From UBA1422 sp041752735 (GTDB lineage Bacteria; Bacillota; Clostridia; Peptostreptococcales; Anaerovoracaceae): a stretch of 36,307 nucleotides of DNA. Position 1 is the stretch's first letter. Every line of letters begins with the position of its first letter. Made by a program: the position numbers and the translations under genes. Shown piece after piece: positions 25,969-35,400 of the stretch. Location of the stretch: positions 1 through 36,307 of the forward strand of contig JBGSVW010000009.1 in assembly GCA_041752735.1 (NCBI GenBank), written 5' to 3'. The notes under the pieces are model-generated. The model ran no database searches. It was not told the DNA's origin and was given only the letters and a program-made list of their open reading frames with translations.

Positions 25969-27495
25969 TTATTTACTTGTGCGGACTCTTGTAGCCAGTG
26001 CTTCAGCAAGTTTGATCCCATCCACTGCTGCAGAAACAATACCACCCGCTTGACCAGCTCCTTCACCACCTGGATAGATACCCTGGATGTTACACATGAA
26101 CTCTGGATTCCTGGGCATCCTTATGGGTGAAGAACTACGAGTTTCCACACCAGTCATTTGTGCATTGGGGCTGTCAAAGCCCCTTATTTTTTTACCAAAA
26201 GCCGGAATTCCTTCAAGAATGGATTCGGTCACAAAGGCTGGTAAACATTTTCGTAATACATTGTTGGGATCTTTTCGAAATTCGCCCCAGGTCGTTTTTG
26301 GAGGTTTGTTCTCATTTCCATTTATTTCATATGCTGCCTTCTCAATGGCACGCTGAAAATCCAGCCCATCCAAAGGGTTGCCTTTGTAATAATCTTCGAC
26401 CCTGACATCGGTTAGCATCCCGCTATTTGCATTTATGCCATCTCTGGCATGATAACTCATTCCGTTAACAACAATCCCGCCCATCTCTGAAGATGCGGTT
26501 ATGACATGACCTCCTGGGCACATACAAAAGGAGTATATTCCCCTGCCATTTTTACAATGATGTACCAATTTATATTCTGCAGGTCCTAGCACTTTTGTCA
26601 AACTTGCGTCACCATATTGAGCCGCATCAATTAACTTTTGAGGATGTTCAATACGAATACCCATAGAAAATGGTTTTGGTTCAATGATTAAGCCGTTCTG
26701 ATGCAGCATTCTGAAGGTGTCTCTTGCGCTATGGCCAATAGCCAATATGACATCGTTGGTTTTGATGATTTGGTCATCGTTGACCTGAACACCTTGTATT
26801 TCTCCATTTTCAATTAAAACATTTGTTACTTTTGAAGAAAATCTGATTTCACCGCCCATTTTTTCTATTTGTGCGCGAATATTTGTCACAACTAATTTCA
26901 ATACATCCGTACCCACATGTGGCTTTTTTTTGAATAGTATTTCAGGATCCGCCCCGCATTGAACCAGTGTCTCCAAAACCAATCGGTTCCTTTGATCTTT
27001 GGTGCCGGTTGTCAGTTTACCATCAGAATAGGCGCCTGCACCACCCTCACCAAACTGTACATTGGATTCTTCGTCCAATATACCATATCTCCAGAAGTTC
27101 TCCACATCCAAATCACGGTTTGCAATGGATTTTCCCCGTTCAAGTATAATTGGTTTAAGCCCCAGATTCGCTAGAATCCATGCCGCAAAAAGTCCACATG
27201 GACCAAAGCCAATTATGATAGGAGGAAAATCAGGATTTTGAATTTTGTCTATTGATGGATACAGATAATTGGTATCAAATACCTCCTCTAGGTTTAAAAT
27301 CTCTGTGGTTTCGAATTCCACAAAATAGACACGCTGTATCTGCCCTTTGTCTCTGGCATCAATTGATTCTTTTACGATTCTCCAGTCATTTATTTCTAAA
27401 TTTCCTCGCCTCAATTTCCCTCGAATTTTATCAGGAATAATCGCAATGTCCTCATTTAGTTCTAATTTTATCTCCGGAATTTTATACCGTTTCAT
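25969..27495 (-). CDS. FAD-dependent dehydrogenase, COG2509 family
   Basis: Predicted soluble flavoprotein of 508 residues. The first ~85 residues form a separate small domain (MKRYKIPEIKLEL to DTNYLYPS) typical of this family, probably of alpha/beta type. Then come the dinucleotide-binding GFGPCGLFAAW at 96-106, ILERGK, the family block NVQFGEGGAGAYSDGKL, and the second FAD contact ILAIGHSARDTF. Near the C-terminus, EGAGQAGGIVSAAVDGIK closes the FAD site. The substrate is not known; bacterial members are annotated only as uncharacterised dehydrogenases. The gene overlaps the flavoprotein gene upstream by 14 bases, so the pair is co-translated. AAAGG ribosome site 8 bases before the ATG. Confidence 0.88.
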   Translation of the reverse strand: MKRYKIPEIKLELNEDIAIIPDKIRGKLRRGNLEINDWRIVKESIDARDKGQIQRVYFVEFETTEILNLEEVFDTNYLYPSIDKIQNPDFPPIIIGFGPCGLFAAWILANLGLKPIILERGKSIANRDLDVENFWRYGILDEESNVQFGEGGAGAYSDGKLTTGTKDQRNRLVLETLVQCGADPEILFKKKPHVGTDVLKLVVTNIRAQIEKMGGEIRFSSKVTNVLIENGEIQGVQVNDDQIIKTNDVILAIGHSARDTFRMLHQNGLIIEPKPFSMGIRIEHPQKLIDAAQYGDASLTKVLGPAEYKLVHHCKNGRGIYSFCMCPGGHVITASSEMGGIVVNGMSYHARDGINANSGMLTDVRVEDYYKGNPLDGLDFQRAIEKAAYEINGNENKPPKTTWGEFRKDPNNVLRKCLPAFVTESILEGIPAFGKKIRGFDSPNAQMTGVETRSSSPIRMPRNPEFMCNIQGIYPGGEGAGQAGGIVSAAVDGIKLAEALATRVRTSK

Positions 27496-28669
27496 TCGCC
27501 ATCGCCTTTCCTGCTTTTATGCCACTAGCCCAGGCAAAATGAAGATTGAAACCGCCACTTGGGCCATCGTAGTCCAGTAATTCTCCAGCGAAATATAAGC
27601 CTTTTATTAACTTTGATGCTCCGCTTTGCTCATCTACTTCTGAAAATGGGATACCTCCACCTGTACACTGGGCTTTCTTCCATCCTTTTACACCGGTTAC
27701 CTGGCACTCCCAATGTTTCAGCAATGATGCAATTGTTTTTATATCCTTATCAGACAAGCTTTTCGCGTCTTTGCCGTATCCGATTCCTGCCCTTGTCATA
27801 ATATCTAAACCAATTCCAGGGTGAACCATGGTCAATAACAAATCATCTGTCTTACCATTGGGAAGTGCTACTCTATTCTTTATACATAATTCCACTTCTG
27901 TTCGACACAAACTTGGTAAAAAGTCCACTGCCACTGTGTATGCTTTGATGGCTTCAGCAACTGGCAGATCTGGATTCAAACGAACAAATCTGGATAGATT
28001 GAAAACACAAATACCCGACAACCCATCTTCGGTAAACTGTATCTCTCCGGATTCTGTTCCTATAATATCTCCGTTGAATATTATACTGACATTCCCTTTT
28101 GCACGAATTCCCTTGAGCAATTGAAAATCTCCCATGCACTCCAGTGGTGAAAGCACAGGGTAAGTTCGCGTAATGTGATGTCCCATTTTTTTTGAATACA
28201 TATAACCCTCACCAAGGTTACCAAATTGAGGTCCTGCTTTTCCACCTGTAGCAATCAAAAGTTTTTTACAATCTATCGTTCCTTCGGGCAATTCAATCAG
28301 AAAGCCTTCTTCGTTAAATTTAATTTCTTTTGGCAATGAGTTGTACTTAATTTCTACGTTGGCGGTATGCAAAGCATTTTCCAAGGCAACCACAACATCC
28401 GCTGCCTGTTCAGATGCGGGATACATCCTTCCTGATTCATCAGTTCTAGTAAAAATGCCTACTTTGTTAAAAAACTTCAGTACTTCCAATGGTTCTTCAC
28501 ACAACTTGTGGCTAAGATTACATTTTCCATTTCCTGTGGCAAATATTTTTTTACCGAGAATCGGATTTTTTTCTATGATGCATACCCGAAGACTCGATTT
28601 TAAATCTGTCGCTGTAATTGCCGCACTCATTCCCGCCGGGCCTCCGCCGATGATGCAAATATCATGCAT
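27482..28669 (-). CDS. NAD(P)/FAD-dependent oxidoreductase, HI0933/BaiN-like
   Basis: Flavoprotein of the HI0933 (YhiN/BaiN) family, 395 residues. FAD-binding GGGPAG at 8-13, the signature GKKIFATGNGKCNLSH near 39-54, GRMYPASEQAADVV, LIATGGKAGPQFG, and the C-terminal LYFAGELLDYDGPSGGFNLHFAWASG. Members of this family reduce bile-acid intermediates in gut clostridia, but most, including the widespread core copies, have no known substrate, so a bile-acid role should not be assumed. AGGAGGTG ribosome site 5 bases from the ATG. First gene of a two-flavoprotein operon. Confidence 0.9.
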   Translation of the reverse strand: MHDICIIGGGPAGMSAAITATDLKSSLRVCIIEKNPILGKKIFATGNGKCNLSHKLCEEPLEVLKFFNKVGIFTRTDESGRMYPASEQAADVVVALENALHTANVEIKYNSLPKEIKFNEEGFLIELPEGTIDCKKLLIATGGKAGPQFGNLGEGYMYSKKMGHHITRTYPVLSPLECMGDFQLLKGIRAKGNVSIIFNGDIIGTESGEIQFTEDGLSGICVFNLSRFVRLNPDLPVAEAIKAYTVAVDFLPSLCRTEVELCIKNRVALPNGKTDDLLLTMVHPGIGLDIMTRAGIGYGKDAKSLSDKDIKTIASLLKHWECQVTGVKGWKKAQCTGGGIPFSEVDEQSGASKLIKGLYFAGELLDYDGPSGGFNLHFAWASGIKAGKAMANETV

Positions 28670-28725
28670 AATTTCACCTCCTGATTCTTAATGGTAGCAT
28701 ATCTGCTTACAAATCTCCACCTACG

Positions 28726-28756
28726 AAAACGTCGGGGTTATAGCTACACCCCGACG
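28726..28756 (-). terminator. Terminator after the DUF308-type gene
   Basis: Perfect 9-bp GC-rich stem (28748-28756 with 28730-28738), 9-base loop, then TTTT on the minus strand. It lies about 58 bases after the stop of the membrane-protein gene. The T-tract is short. The rest of the 144-base gap (28670-28813) shows only the ribosome site of the next gene. Confidence 0.75.
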
Positions 28757-28813
28757 CAGATTTTAAATAATATTGGTGTTATGTTTATTGTAATCCCAAT
28801 TCATTCAGTTGGA

Positions 28814-29587
28814 TTACTTTTTCTTCTTGTTGTCGATTGAGCTTTTTATTGTCTGAAGAATATCTTCTTTTGAAGCATTTTTTTTGAGTTTGATTGAATG
28901 GACTTGCGCATATTCCATTAGATCTTCTTTTTTTAATAAATTAAACTCTATCAGTGTTCGTTGAATTCTATCTTCAATATTGTTGAGCAACTTGTTGGAT
29001 TTGTTTCGATGTGGCATATGTACACCTAGTTCCAAGGTACTGATGCCTTGTAACACGAAAAAACCTCCTAATAGGGTCGCCAATGGAAGCTGAAACAAGC
29101 TGGCATTGTAAAATGCATATATACCCGCAACAGTGTTTAATGCTCCTGTTCCCAAAGTCCAGTAAAAATTACCGGATTTCTTTTTGCGATCAATGTAGGA
29201 GGATGTGACGACTCGACGAATGCCTGCGTTCAACATCCACATTCCAAATACACTAACAATTGCAATTTCAGCTTTCAATTGATTGGATAGCACCAGTAAT
29301 CCTAAAATAAAGGTAACCAATCCATCAATCATAATCCATCCGTGTGCATTGTTTTGAGTCCGGATGAACTGACGTTGTTTATCAGTTGAATCAGCATCCT
29401 CTAACTCGATTTGTTCTCGGTTTGAGTATCTGCCATAAATATAACCACTGGCTTGGACGGTACCGGCAAAAATCATCACTATGCCGATAACAAATGCAAT
29501 TGCCAAAAAAGAAACGCCCTGATTGGCTATTCCAAATACACCAGTCGCAACCAGGAGCACGCCGGAAATGACGGTTAATAGTCTCAT
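28814..29587 (-). CDS. DUF308-type membrane protein with C-terminal SAP-like tail
   Basis: Integral membrane protein of 257 residues. About six hydrophobic segments appear in two groups (roughly 4-46 and 84-188), each with a short polar loop, resembling the HdeD/DUF308 family. A basic, helical cytoplasmic tail follows (190-257). Within it, residues about 218-250 (LKKEDLMEYAQVHSIKLKKNASKEDILQTIK) resemble the SAP or Rho-N helix-turn-helix-like fold that binds nucleic acid in other proteins. The start overlaps the Usp-like gene by ATGA, so the two are a coupled pair. Function unknown. The DUF308 assignment is likely; the tail resemblance is by pattern only. Confidence 0.72.
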   Translation of the reverse strand: MRLLTVISGVLLVATGVFGIANQGVSFLAIAFVIGIVMIFAGTVQASGYIYGRYSNREQIELEDADSTDKQRQFIRTQNNAHGWIMIDGLVTFILGLLVLSNQLKAEIAIVSVFGMWMLNAGIRRVVTSSYIDRKKKSGNFYWTLGTGALNTVAGIYAFYNASLFQLPLATLLGGFFVLQGISTLELGVHMPHRNKSNKLLNNIEDRIQRTLIEFNLLKKEDLMEYAQVHSIKLKKNASKEDILQTIKSSIDNKKKK

Positions 29588-29976
29588 ATTTTTTCCTCCT
29601 CAGGGGGTACCAATGTCAATGATGTATGTTTTTCGATTCGTTTACTAAATAATGATGCGAGATTTTCTTCAGCAACGATATCCCCTGGGACACCCATGAC
29701 TACATGATCAATTTTATTTTTTCTGACCAAATCTACCAAAGTATCTAATATATTGTTGGATCTGACAACCGTCAGATTTGCTCCAAATTCCAGTGCCTTT
29801 TCGTATAGGTAATCTAAAGCTTCCCCTTCTCTGTTGTTTCCCAAAAATTTGTCTTGATCGGTTGCAACATGTATGATGAACAGTTCTCCTTTGGTACCTT
29901 TTATGAGATTGCTACCATATTGGATGAGTCTGTCACATGTCTTTTGCTGCGTTACGCAGACCATTACGTTACTCAT
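29584..29976 (-). CDS. Universal stress protein-like (UspA-fold) protein
   Basis: A 130-residue soluble alpha/beta protein with the start MSNVMVCVTQQKTCDRLIQYG and the pattern ELFIIHVATDQ typical of the Usp domain of KdpD-like and stand-alone Usp proteins. The core IDHVVMGVPGDI followed by SLFSKRIEKHTSLTLV corresponds to the nucleotide-binding loop, but the canonical GxxGxx(9)GS(S/T) is not intact: MGVPGD has no GS partner, so ATP binding is doubtful. AAGGAGA ribosome site. It forms a coupled pair with the DUF308-type membrane protein and is divergent from dinB. A sensor or partner role for the membrane protein is an inference. Confidence 0.8.
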   Translation of the reverse strand: MSNVMVCVTQQKTCDRLIQYGSNLIKGTKGELFIIHVATDQDKFLGNNREGEALDYLYEKALEFGANLTVVRSNNILDTLVDLVRKNKIDHVVMGVPGDIVAEENLASLFSKRIEKHTSLTLVPPEEEKI

Positions 29977-30010
29977 TTATGTCTCCTTGTATTTGCAAGC
30001 TGTTTGCTTC

Positions 30011-30016
30011 ATTATA
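30011..30016 (-). promoter_or_regulatory. Probable -10 of the Usp/DUF308 operon
   Basis: Minus strand has a perfect TATAAT about 35 bases before the ATG of the Usp-like gene. No convincing -35 at 16-18 bases is seen, so this is a partial match. Confidence 0.45.
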
Positions 30017-30050
30017 CAACGGAGAGCCATTTATTTCTACAACTAAATTG

Positions 30051-30059
30051 TGTTATAAT
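30051..30059 (+). promoter_or_regulatory. Extended -10 promoter for dinB
   Basis: TGTTATAAT is an extended -10 match 72 bases upstream of the dinB start. The -35 (TTTATT) is weak. I see no LexA box (GAAC-N4-GTTC type) in the 154-base gap between the Usp-like gene and dinB; the nearest look-alike at 30083-30097 lacks the second half. Confidence 0.5.
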
Positions 30060-30130
30060 GGGGTAGTTTCCTTGTTGAAAAGGTGAACGCCGGATTCCAT
30101 TATTGAAGTTGTTGATGGGGGGCGTAAACA

Positions 30131-31387
30131 TTGACAAAAATGACAACCAATAGAGTGATACTTCATTGTGACATGAACGGATTTTTTGCATCCGTAGAAT
30201 TATTGGACTATCCGGAATTAAGGAATGTGCCCATGGCGGTTTGTGGTGACCCCAAGAACCGTCACGGGATAATTTTGGCTAAAAATGATATTGCTAAGAG
30301 CTATGGAATCACCACTGCAGAAACCTTATGGCAGGCAAAACGTAAATGTCCCCAGTTGCAATGTGTGCCACCCCACATGGAAAAATATGAGGAATATTCA
30401 AGGCGAATCAATGAAATCTATTTCCGTTATACGGATTTAGTTGAGCCATTTAGTATCGATGAGTCATGGCTTGATGTGACTGCCAGCCAAAATCTGTTTG
30501 GATCCGGTGCTGAAATTGCCGATCAAATTAGAAAAACCGTAAAATCCGAGTTAGGGCTGACTCTCTCTGTTGGGGTCTCTTTTAATAAAATTTTTGCCAA
30601 GTTGGGCAGCGAATACAAAAAACCTGATGCAACAACCGTGATTACGCCGGAAAACTACAAAACCATCCTATGGAAATTGCCTATTGAAGAAATGTTTTTT
30701 GTTGGAAAAATATCCGCCGAAAAACTCCGCAAATCAGGAATCAACACCATTGGCGCTCTTGCGGTTGCACCTGTTTCTTTTGTTCAGACGCTTCTGGGCA
30801 AGCATGGAGAAATGCTTCACAACTATGCGAATGGATTAGATGCATCACCGGTATCATCTGGAAGCGAAGAATATGCAACAAAATCCATCGGAAACAGTAT
30901 CACATTTCGCAGAGATTTAATAGGTTGGGAGGATGCATCAACAGCCATGATTGCCCTTTCAGATAAAGTTGCAGAGCGTTTACGTAAATCATCCGTTTTG
31001 GCAGGTGGGTTACGGCTTGAAATCAAAGATCCATACTTTCATACGATTAGCCGGCAACGCATGTTTCCATCTCCAGTCAGCAATGCCAATGATATGAATG
31101 ATTTGGCAATGGACATACTACGTGAAGCATGGCTGCCGGACAAGCCAATCAGGCTCCTGCAGCTAACTGCCATACACCTAGAGAAACCATTTGCTGAACA
31201 GCAACTCACACTTTTCTCTTCACAATCAGACTCCCAAGAGAAACGAGAGCAAGTCGGGGTGGCTATGGATGAAATACGAGAAAAATACGGTGCCGGTGCA
31301 ATTAGATTCGGGAGTGTTCTTCACAATGATATTGGCGTTGCTTCTACTGCACGTGATATATCCAACGACGATGATAAGAAGAAATAA
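30131..31387 (+). CDS. dinB: DNA polymerase IV (Y family)
   Basis: Translesion polymerase of 418 residues. Catalytic residues are D14 (HCDMNGFFASVE), D110 and E111 (SIDES); F19 is the steric gate. The motif HCDMNGFF differs from the common HVDMDAFY, placing it in a divergent Clostridial DinB group. KLGSEYKKP and VGKISAEKL define the palm/thumb, and the little finger follows. Q358-LTL-F362 is a textbook sliding-clamp binding motif, and a further ~55 residues follow it, ending in an acidic-basic DDDKKK tail. The TTG at 30131 is chosen because GGGGGG lies 8 bases upstream; the ATG at 30140 has its ribosome site too far away. Own promoter and terminator. Confidence 0.94.
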   Translation: MTKMTTNRVILHCDMNGFFASVELLDYPELRNVPMAVCGDPKNRHGIILAKNDIAKSYGITTAETLWQAKRKCPQLQCVPPHMEKYEEYSRRINEIYFRYTDLVEPFSIDESWLDVTASQNLFGSGAEIADQIRKTVKSELGLTLSVGVSFNKIFAKLGSEYKKPDATTVITPENYKTILWKLPIEEMFFVGKISAEKLRKSGINTIGALAVAPVSFVQTLLGKHGEMLHNYANGLDASPVSSGSEEYATKSIGNSITFRRDLIGWEDASTAMIALSDKVAERLRKSSVLAGGLRLEIKDPYFHTISRQRMFPSPVSNANDMNDLAMDILREAWLPDKPIRLLQLTAIHLEKPFAEQQLTLFSSQSDSQEKREQVGVAMDEIREKYGAGAIRFGSVLHNDIGVASTARDISNDDDKKK

Positions 31388-31404
31388 AGATGATGATAAG
31401 AAAT

Positions 31405-31441
31405 AAAACAGAAGGATTTCCTAAGGAAATCCTTCTGTTTT
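31405..31441. terminator. Bidirectional terminator between dinB and pfkA
   Basis: A perfect 17-bp stem (31405-31421 with 31425-31441) closes on a 3-base loop, with an A-run on the left arm and a T-run on the right. It starts 17 bases after dinB and ends 15 bases past the pfkA stop. Confidence 0.95.
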
Positions 31442-31456
31442 GGTTTTGATACATTG

Positions 31457-32419
31457 CTATTTTGAAAGGATGTCAATGATTCCCAGCAGGTCCAAGGCAG
31501 CCTCTTTTTTCATTTGAACCGCCATCTCCATGTCGGAATCTGAGATTTCATTTCCTATAATTCCAATGGCGCGGCTGCCCGAATCATTATAGATTAACTC
31601 AACTGCACGGTTGCCCATGAGACTTGCCAACATCCGGTCTCTGCCGGAGGGTGATCCTCCCCGTTGCAGATACGCCAAAACGACAATCCGGGCGTCTTGT
31701 CCGGTTTTTTCTTTGATTATTTTGGCAATTTCATCCGAAGGAAATTCCACGCCTTCTGCTTTGATGATGATATTGTGGCTTTTCTTTCTCTCAATGCTTT
31801 CGATAATTTTGTCGCAGAGGCCATCCATATCAACTTCCAGTTCTGGAATCAAAATGTACTCCGCGCCACCTGTCACACCTGAATATAATGCAATATCACC
31901 ACAGGTGCGACCCATGACTTCAATGATGGTTGTACGCTCATGGGCTGATGCCGTATCCCGGATATTACTGATGGCGCACAAGACGGTATTGACAGCAGTA
32001 TCAAATCCAATGGTATAATCTGTATAACCCATATCATTATCGATTGTGCCAGGTACCAGCATTACTGAAAAACCTCTTTTTGAAAGTTCAATAGAACCTC
32101 TCATGCTCCCATCCCCACCGATTACAACTAAATCGGTGATGTCCAACTTACGAAGTGTTGCGCATGCCTTCTGTATACCAGCCTCAGTCATAAATTCTTC
32201 GCTTCGGGCGGTTTTTAAAATGGTACCGCCTCGATGTAGTATATCGCCTACAGAGCATAGTTCCATAGGAACAGTATCGTTCTGAATCAATCCTTCAAAG
32301 CCTCGAAGGATTCCAACTACTTCCATTCCATAATAAATTCCTGTTCGCACAACTGATCGAATTGCAGCATTCATACCGGGCGCATCTCCGCCACTGGTCA
32401 GGACTCCTATTCTTTTCAT
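31457..32419 (-). CDS. pfkA: ATP-dependent 6-phosphofructokinase
   Basis: Commits fructose-6-phosphate to glycolysis. From the ATG at 32419 it has 320 residues, the standard size; AGGAGGG lies upstream, whereas the frame's earlier possible start falls inside dnaE. ATP site TSGGDAPGMN (8-17) and GGDGS (101-105); the catalytic D127 lies in PGTIDND. The Gly-Gly in GGDGS and the PGTIDND form (not PKTIDND) favour ATP over pyrophosphate as donor. R-rich HERTTIIEVMGR and the effector-side AYLQRGGSPSGRDR are also present. It lies 11 bases after dnaE, a gene order common in Firmicutes; pyruvate kinase, often next, is absent. Confidence 0.96.
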   Translation of the reverse strand: MKRIGVLTSGGDAPGMNAAIRSVVRTGIYYGMEVVGILRGFEGLIQNDTVPMELCSVGDILHRGGTILKTARSEEFMTEAGIQKACATLRKLDITDLVVIGGDGSMRGSIELSKRGFSVMLVPGTIDNDMGYTDYTIGFDTAVNTVLCAISNIRDTASAHERTTIIEVMGRTCGDIALYSGVTGGAEYILIPELEVDMDGLCDKIIESIERKKSHNIIIKAEGVEFPSDEIAKIIKEKTGQDARIVVLAYLQRGGSPSGRDRMLASLMGNRAVELIYNDSGSRAIGIIGNEISDSDMEMAVQMKKEAALDLLGIIDILSK

Positions 32420-32430
32420 CGGTTTCCCTC

Positions 32431-35400
32431 CTATTGTATTTTTAAGTTTTCCGCTCCTATAATATGGTTTACTGCTTCCCGAAAGTCTTCGTTGGCATCC
32501 ACCCATAACTCGCTTTGAGTTTTTAAAATTTTGCCTTCGGTAGTGTAAATAAGAACCGGTGTATCACCATGGTGTGATTTCAGAATTCCTTTTATTTTTT
32601 CTAAGTCATCTGTTGGGGTTTCGCTATTTGGGATTCGAATTTTTACTGTTTTTTTTGTACTAGATAATTCTAATTCTTTGACATCGAAAATAGTATCAGC
32701 TAGAATTTTGGGTAGTTCGTCTTCTTTAAAGTTTAATTTGCCTTTCACCCCGATAATTCGATCCTCTGCAATAAGGCTACTATATCTTTCGTATACCGTT
32801 GGAAAAACAACGATTTCCAAAACACCAACCAGATCCTCCAACTGGATAAAGGCCATCATTTTATTGCTTTTAGTGATAAGTGTCCTTTTTGAATTGATAA
32901 TCCCAACCAAAGTGGCCGATTCACCATCTTTAAACGTTGGCGGACCCTCTTCTTGATTCTGTGATCGCAACAACTCATCGCTGGTCACGGTTGCAACCCG
33001 ATCAATAATATCCCAATATTCTTGTAATGGATGTTCCGTAATATATACCCCTAGCATTTCTTTTTCCATGGCTGCCAGCATTTCCTTTGCAAATGGTGCA
33101 ACGGTGGGCATGTTAGCGCCACGGGCCGAAGATGCCATTTCATCTGCATGGGATTCAAACAAAGAAAACTGACCTTCAATGTTCTTTTTTGAATCGTTTT
33201 GTGCTGACTCCAACAAACCTTCATACATGGCTAAATGTTGTGCCCTATTGGTGTTCATAGAGTCCAGTGCGCCAGCCTTAATCAGACTCTCCATAGCCTT
33301 TTTGTTAATTTTGTGTATATCCACATGATCGACAAATTCAAAAATATCTTTCGCATGACCAAGATTCGTGCGCCCCTCGACAATGGTTTCAATCACGCCT
33401 TCACCAACATTTTTTATGCCTAGTAGTCCAAAACGAATTTTCCCGTCCACCACTGTGAATTTGCCTTCACTTTCATTGACATCCGGTGGTAAAACTGAAA
33501 TGCCCATTTCAGTTGCATTTCGGATATATCGAGCTATTTGACCTGCGTCACCCATAACACTGGTCATCAAGGCGGCCATAAACTCTACTGGATAATATGT
33601 TTTGAGATAAGCTGTTTCATATCCTATCACCGCATAAGCTGCTGCATGGGATTTGTTGAATGCATATTCAGCAAAACTTACCATTTGGTTAAAAATATCA
33701 TTAGCTGCCGATTCAGGGATACCATTTCGAATGCAGCCCATGATTTCTATATTACCTTGCGCATCTGTTTTGCCGTGAACAAAATATTCCTTTTCCTGTA
33801 GCATCACTGCCATCTTTTTTTTGCTCATGACACGGCGAACTAAGTCGGAACGACTGTAAGTATAACCGGCCAGGTCTCTGACAATTTGCATAACCTGTTC
33901 TTGATATACCAAACATCCATAGGTAACCGATAGTATCGGTTTCAGACTATCATGGACGTAGCGTATTTTATTGATATTTTTTTTATTTTCGATATAGGTT
34001 GGAATCGATGACATGGGCCCTGGTCGATATAGGGAAATCCCTGCGACAATATCTTCAAAATTGTCAGGTTTCAGTGATTTCATAAATGAGGTCATGCCAC
34101 TGCTTTCCAGTTGGAATACACCACCCGTGTTCCCCGCTGCTATCAATTCATATACTTTTGGATCATCGTATTCCATTTTTTCGAATTCAATGGTTATACC
34201 ATGATTTCGCTTAATCATTTCAAGTGCATCACGGATTACTGTCAGATTTCTTAGTCCCAAGAAGTCCATCTTCAACAAACCCAGCTCTTCGATTGTGGTC
34301 ATAGGAAACTGTGTGGATATCCCTTTGTCAGCCAAATATAAGGGGACGTATTCATCAATGCTCTTCTTGGAAATTACCACACCTGCCGCATGGGTAGAGG
34401 CGTGCCTTGGCATTCCTTCCAGTGCTTTTGCCATATCTAGCACCTGTTTGACCTGTGGATTGGATTCGTAAGAGGCTTTTAATTCTGAATTCATAACCAA
34501 TGCTTTATCTATGGTCATACCTAAATCAAACGGAATGGCCTTAGCGATGGCGTCTGTGTCACTGTAACTGACATTTAGCGCACGACCAACATCCCGAATT
34601 GCTGCTTTAGCCTTCATGGTGCCAAATGTTATAATTTGGGCAACTTTGTCTGCACCATATTTATCAATCACATAATCGATCACTTCTTGCCTGCGTTCAT
34701 AGCAAAAGTCAATATCAATATCCGGCATGCTGATTCGTTCCGGATTCAAGAAACGTTCAAAGATTAGTTGGTATTTTATTGGATCAATATCAGTAATTCT
34801 AAGGGTATAGGCAACAATGCTGCCTGCGGCGGATCCTCTACCTGGTCCAACCATAATGCCTACACTCTTTGCATAATGAATAAAGTCCCATACAATCAAG
34901 AAGTATTCGATATAACCCATGTTTTCGATGGTGGAAAGCTCATATTCCAACCGTTCACGGTGAGTCTCTGCTAGGTCTCCATATCGCTCTAACAATCCTG
35001 CTTCGCAAAGACTTCGCAAATAATCCTTTGTGGTAAACCCCTTTGGCGGTTCAAATTCCGGAAGATGTATTTGTCCAAATTCGAAAGTCACGTTACAGCG
35101 TTCTGCAATTTTTTGAGTATTGTCACAAGCTTCAGGGATGCCTGAAAACAAGGTTCGCATTTCTTTTTCTGATTTTAGATAGAACTCATCATTTGGAAAA
35201 CGCATTCTGTTTTCGTCATCCACATTGGTGGCGGTCTGCACACAAAGCAGCACATCATGAGCCTTAGCATCTTCCTTTCGAACATAATGAACGTCATTGG
35301 TCGCTACAAATGGAATACCGGTTTCTTCATGCAGCCGCTTCAAGTCCGGCAGTATCATAACCTCTTCGGGGAGTCCTTGATCTTGTAGCTCAAGAAAAAA

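Noticed and set aside
30083..30097. LexA-box look-alike upstream of dinB
   Set aside because: GAAC is followed by a GATTC rather than GTTC half-site, so it does not meet the Firmicute SOS-box pattern.
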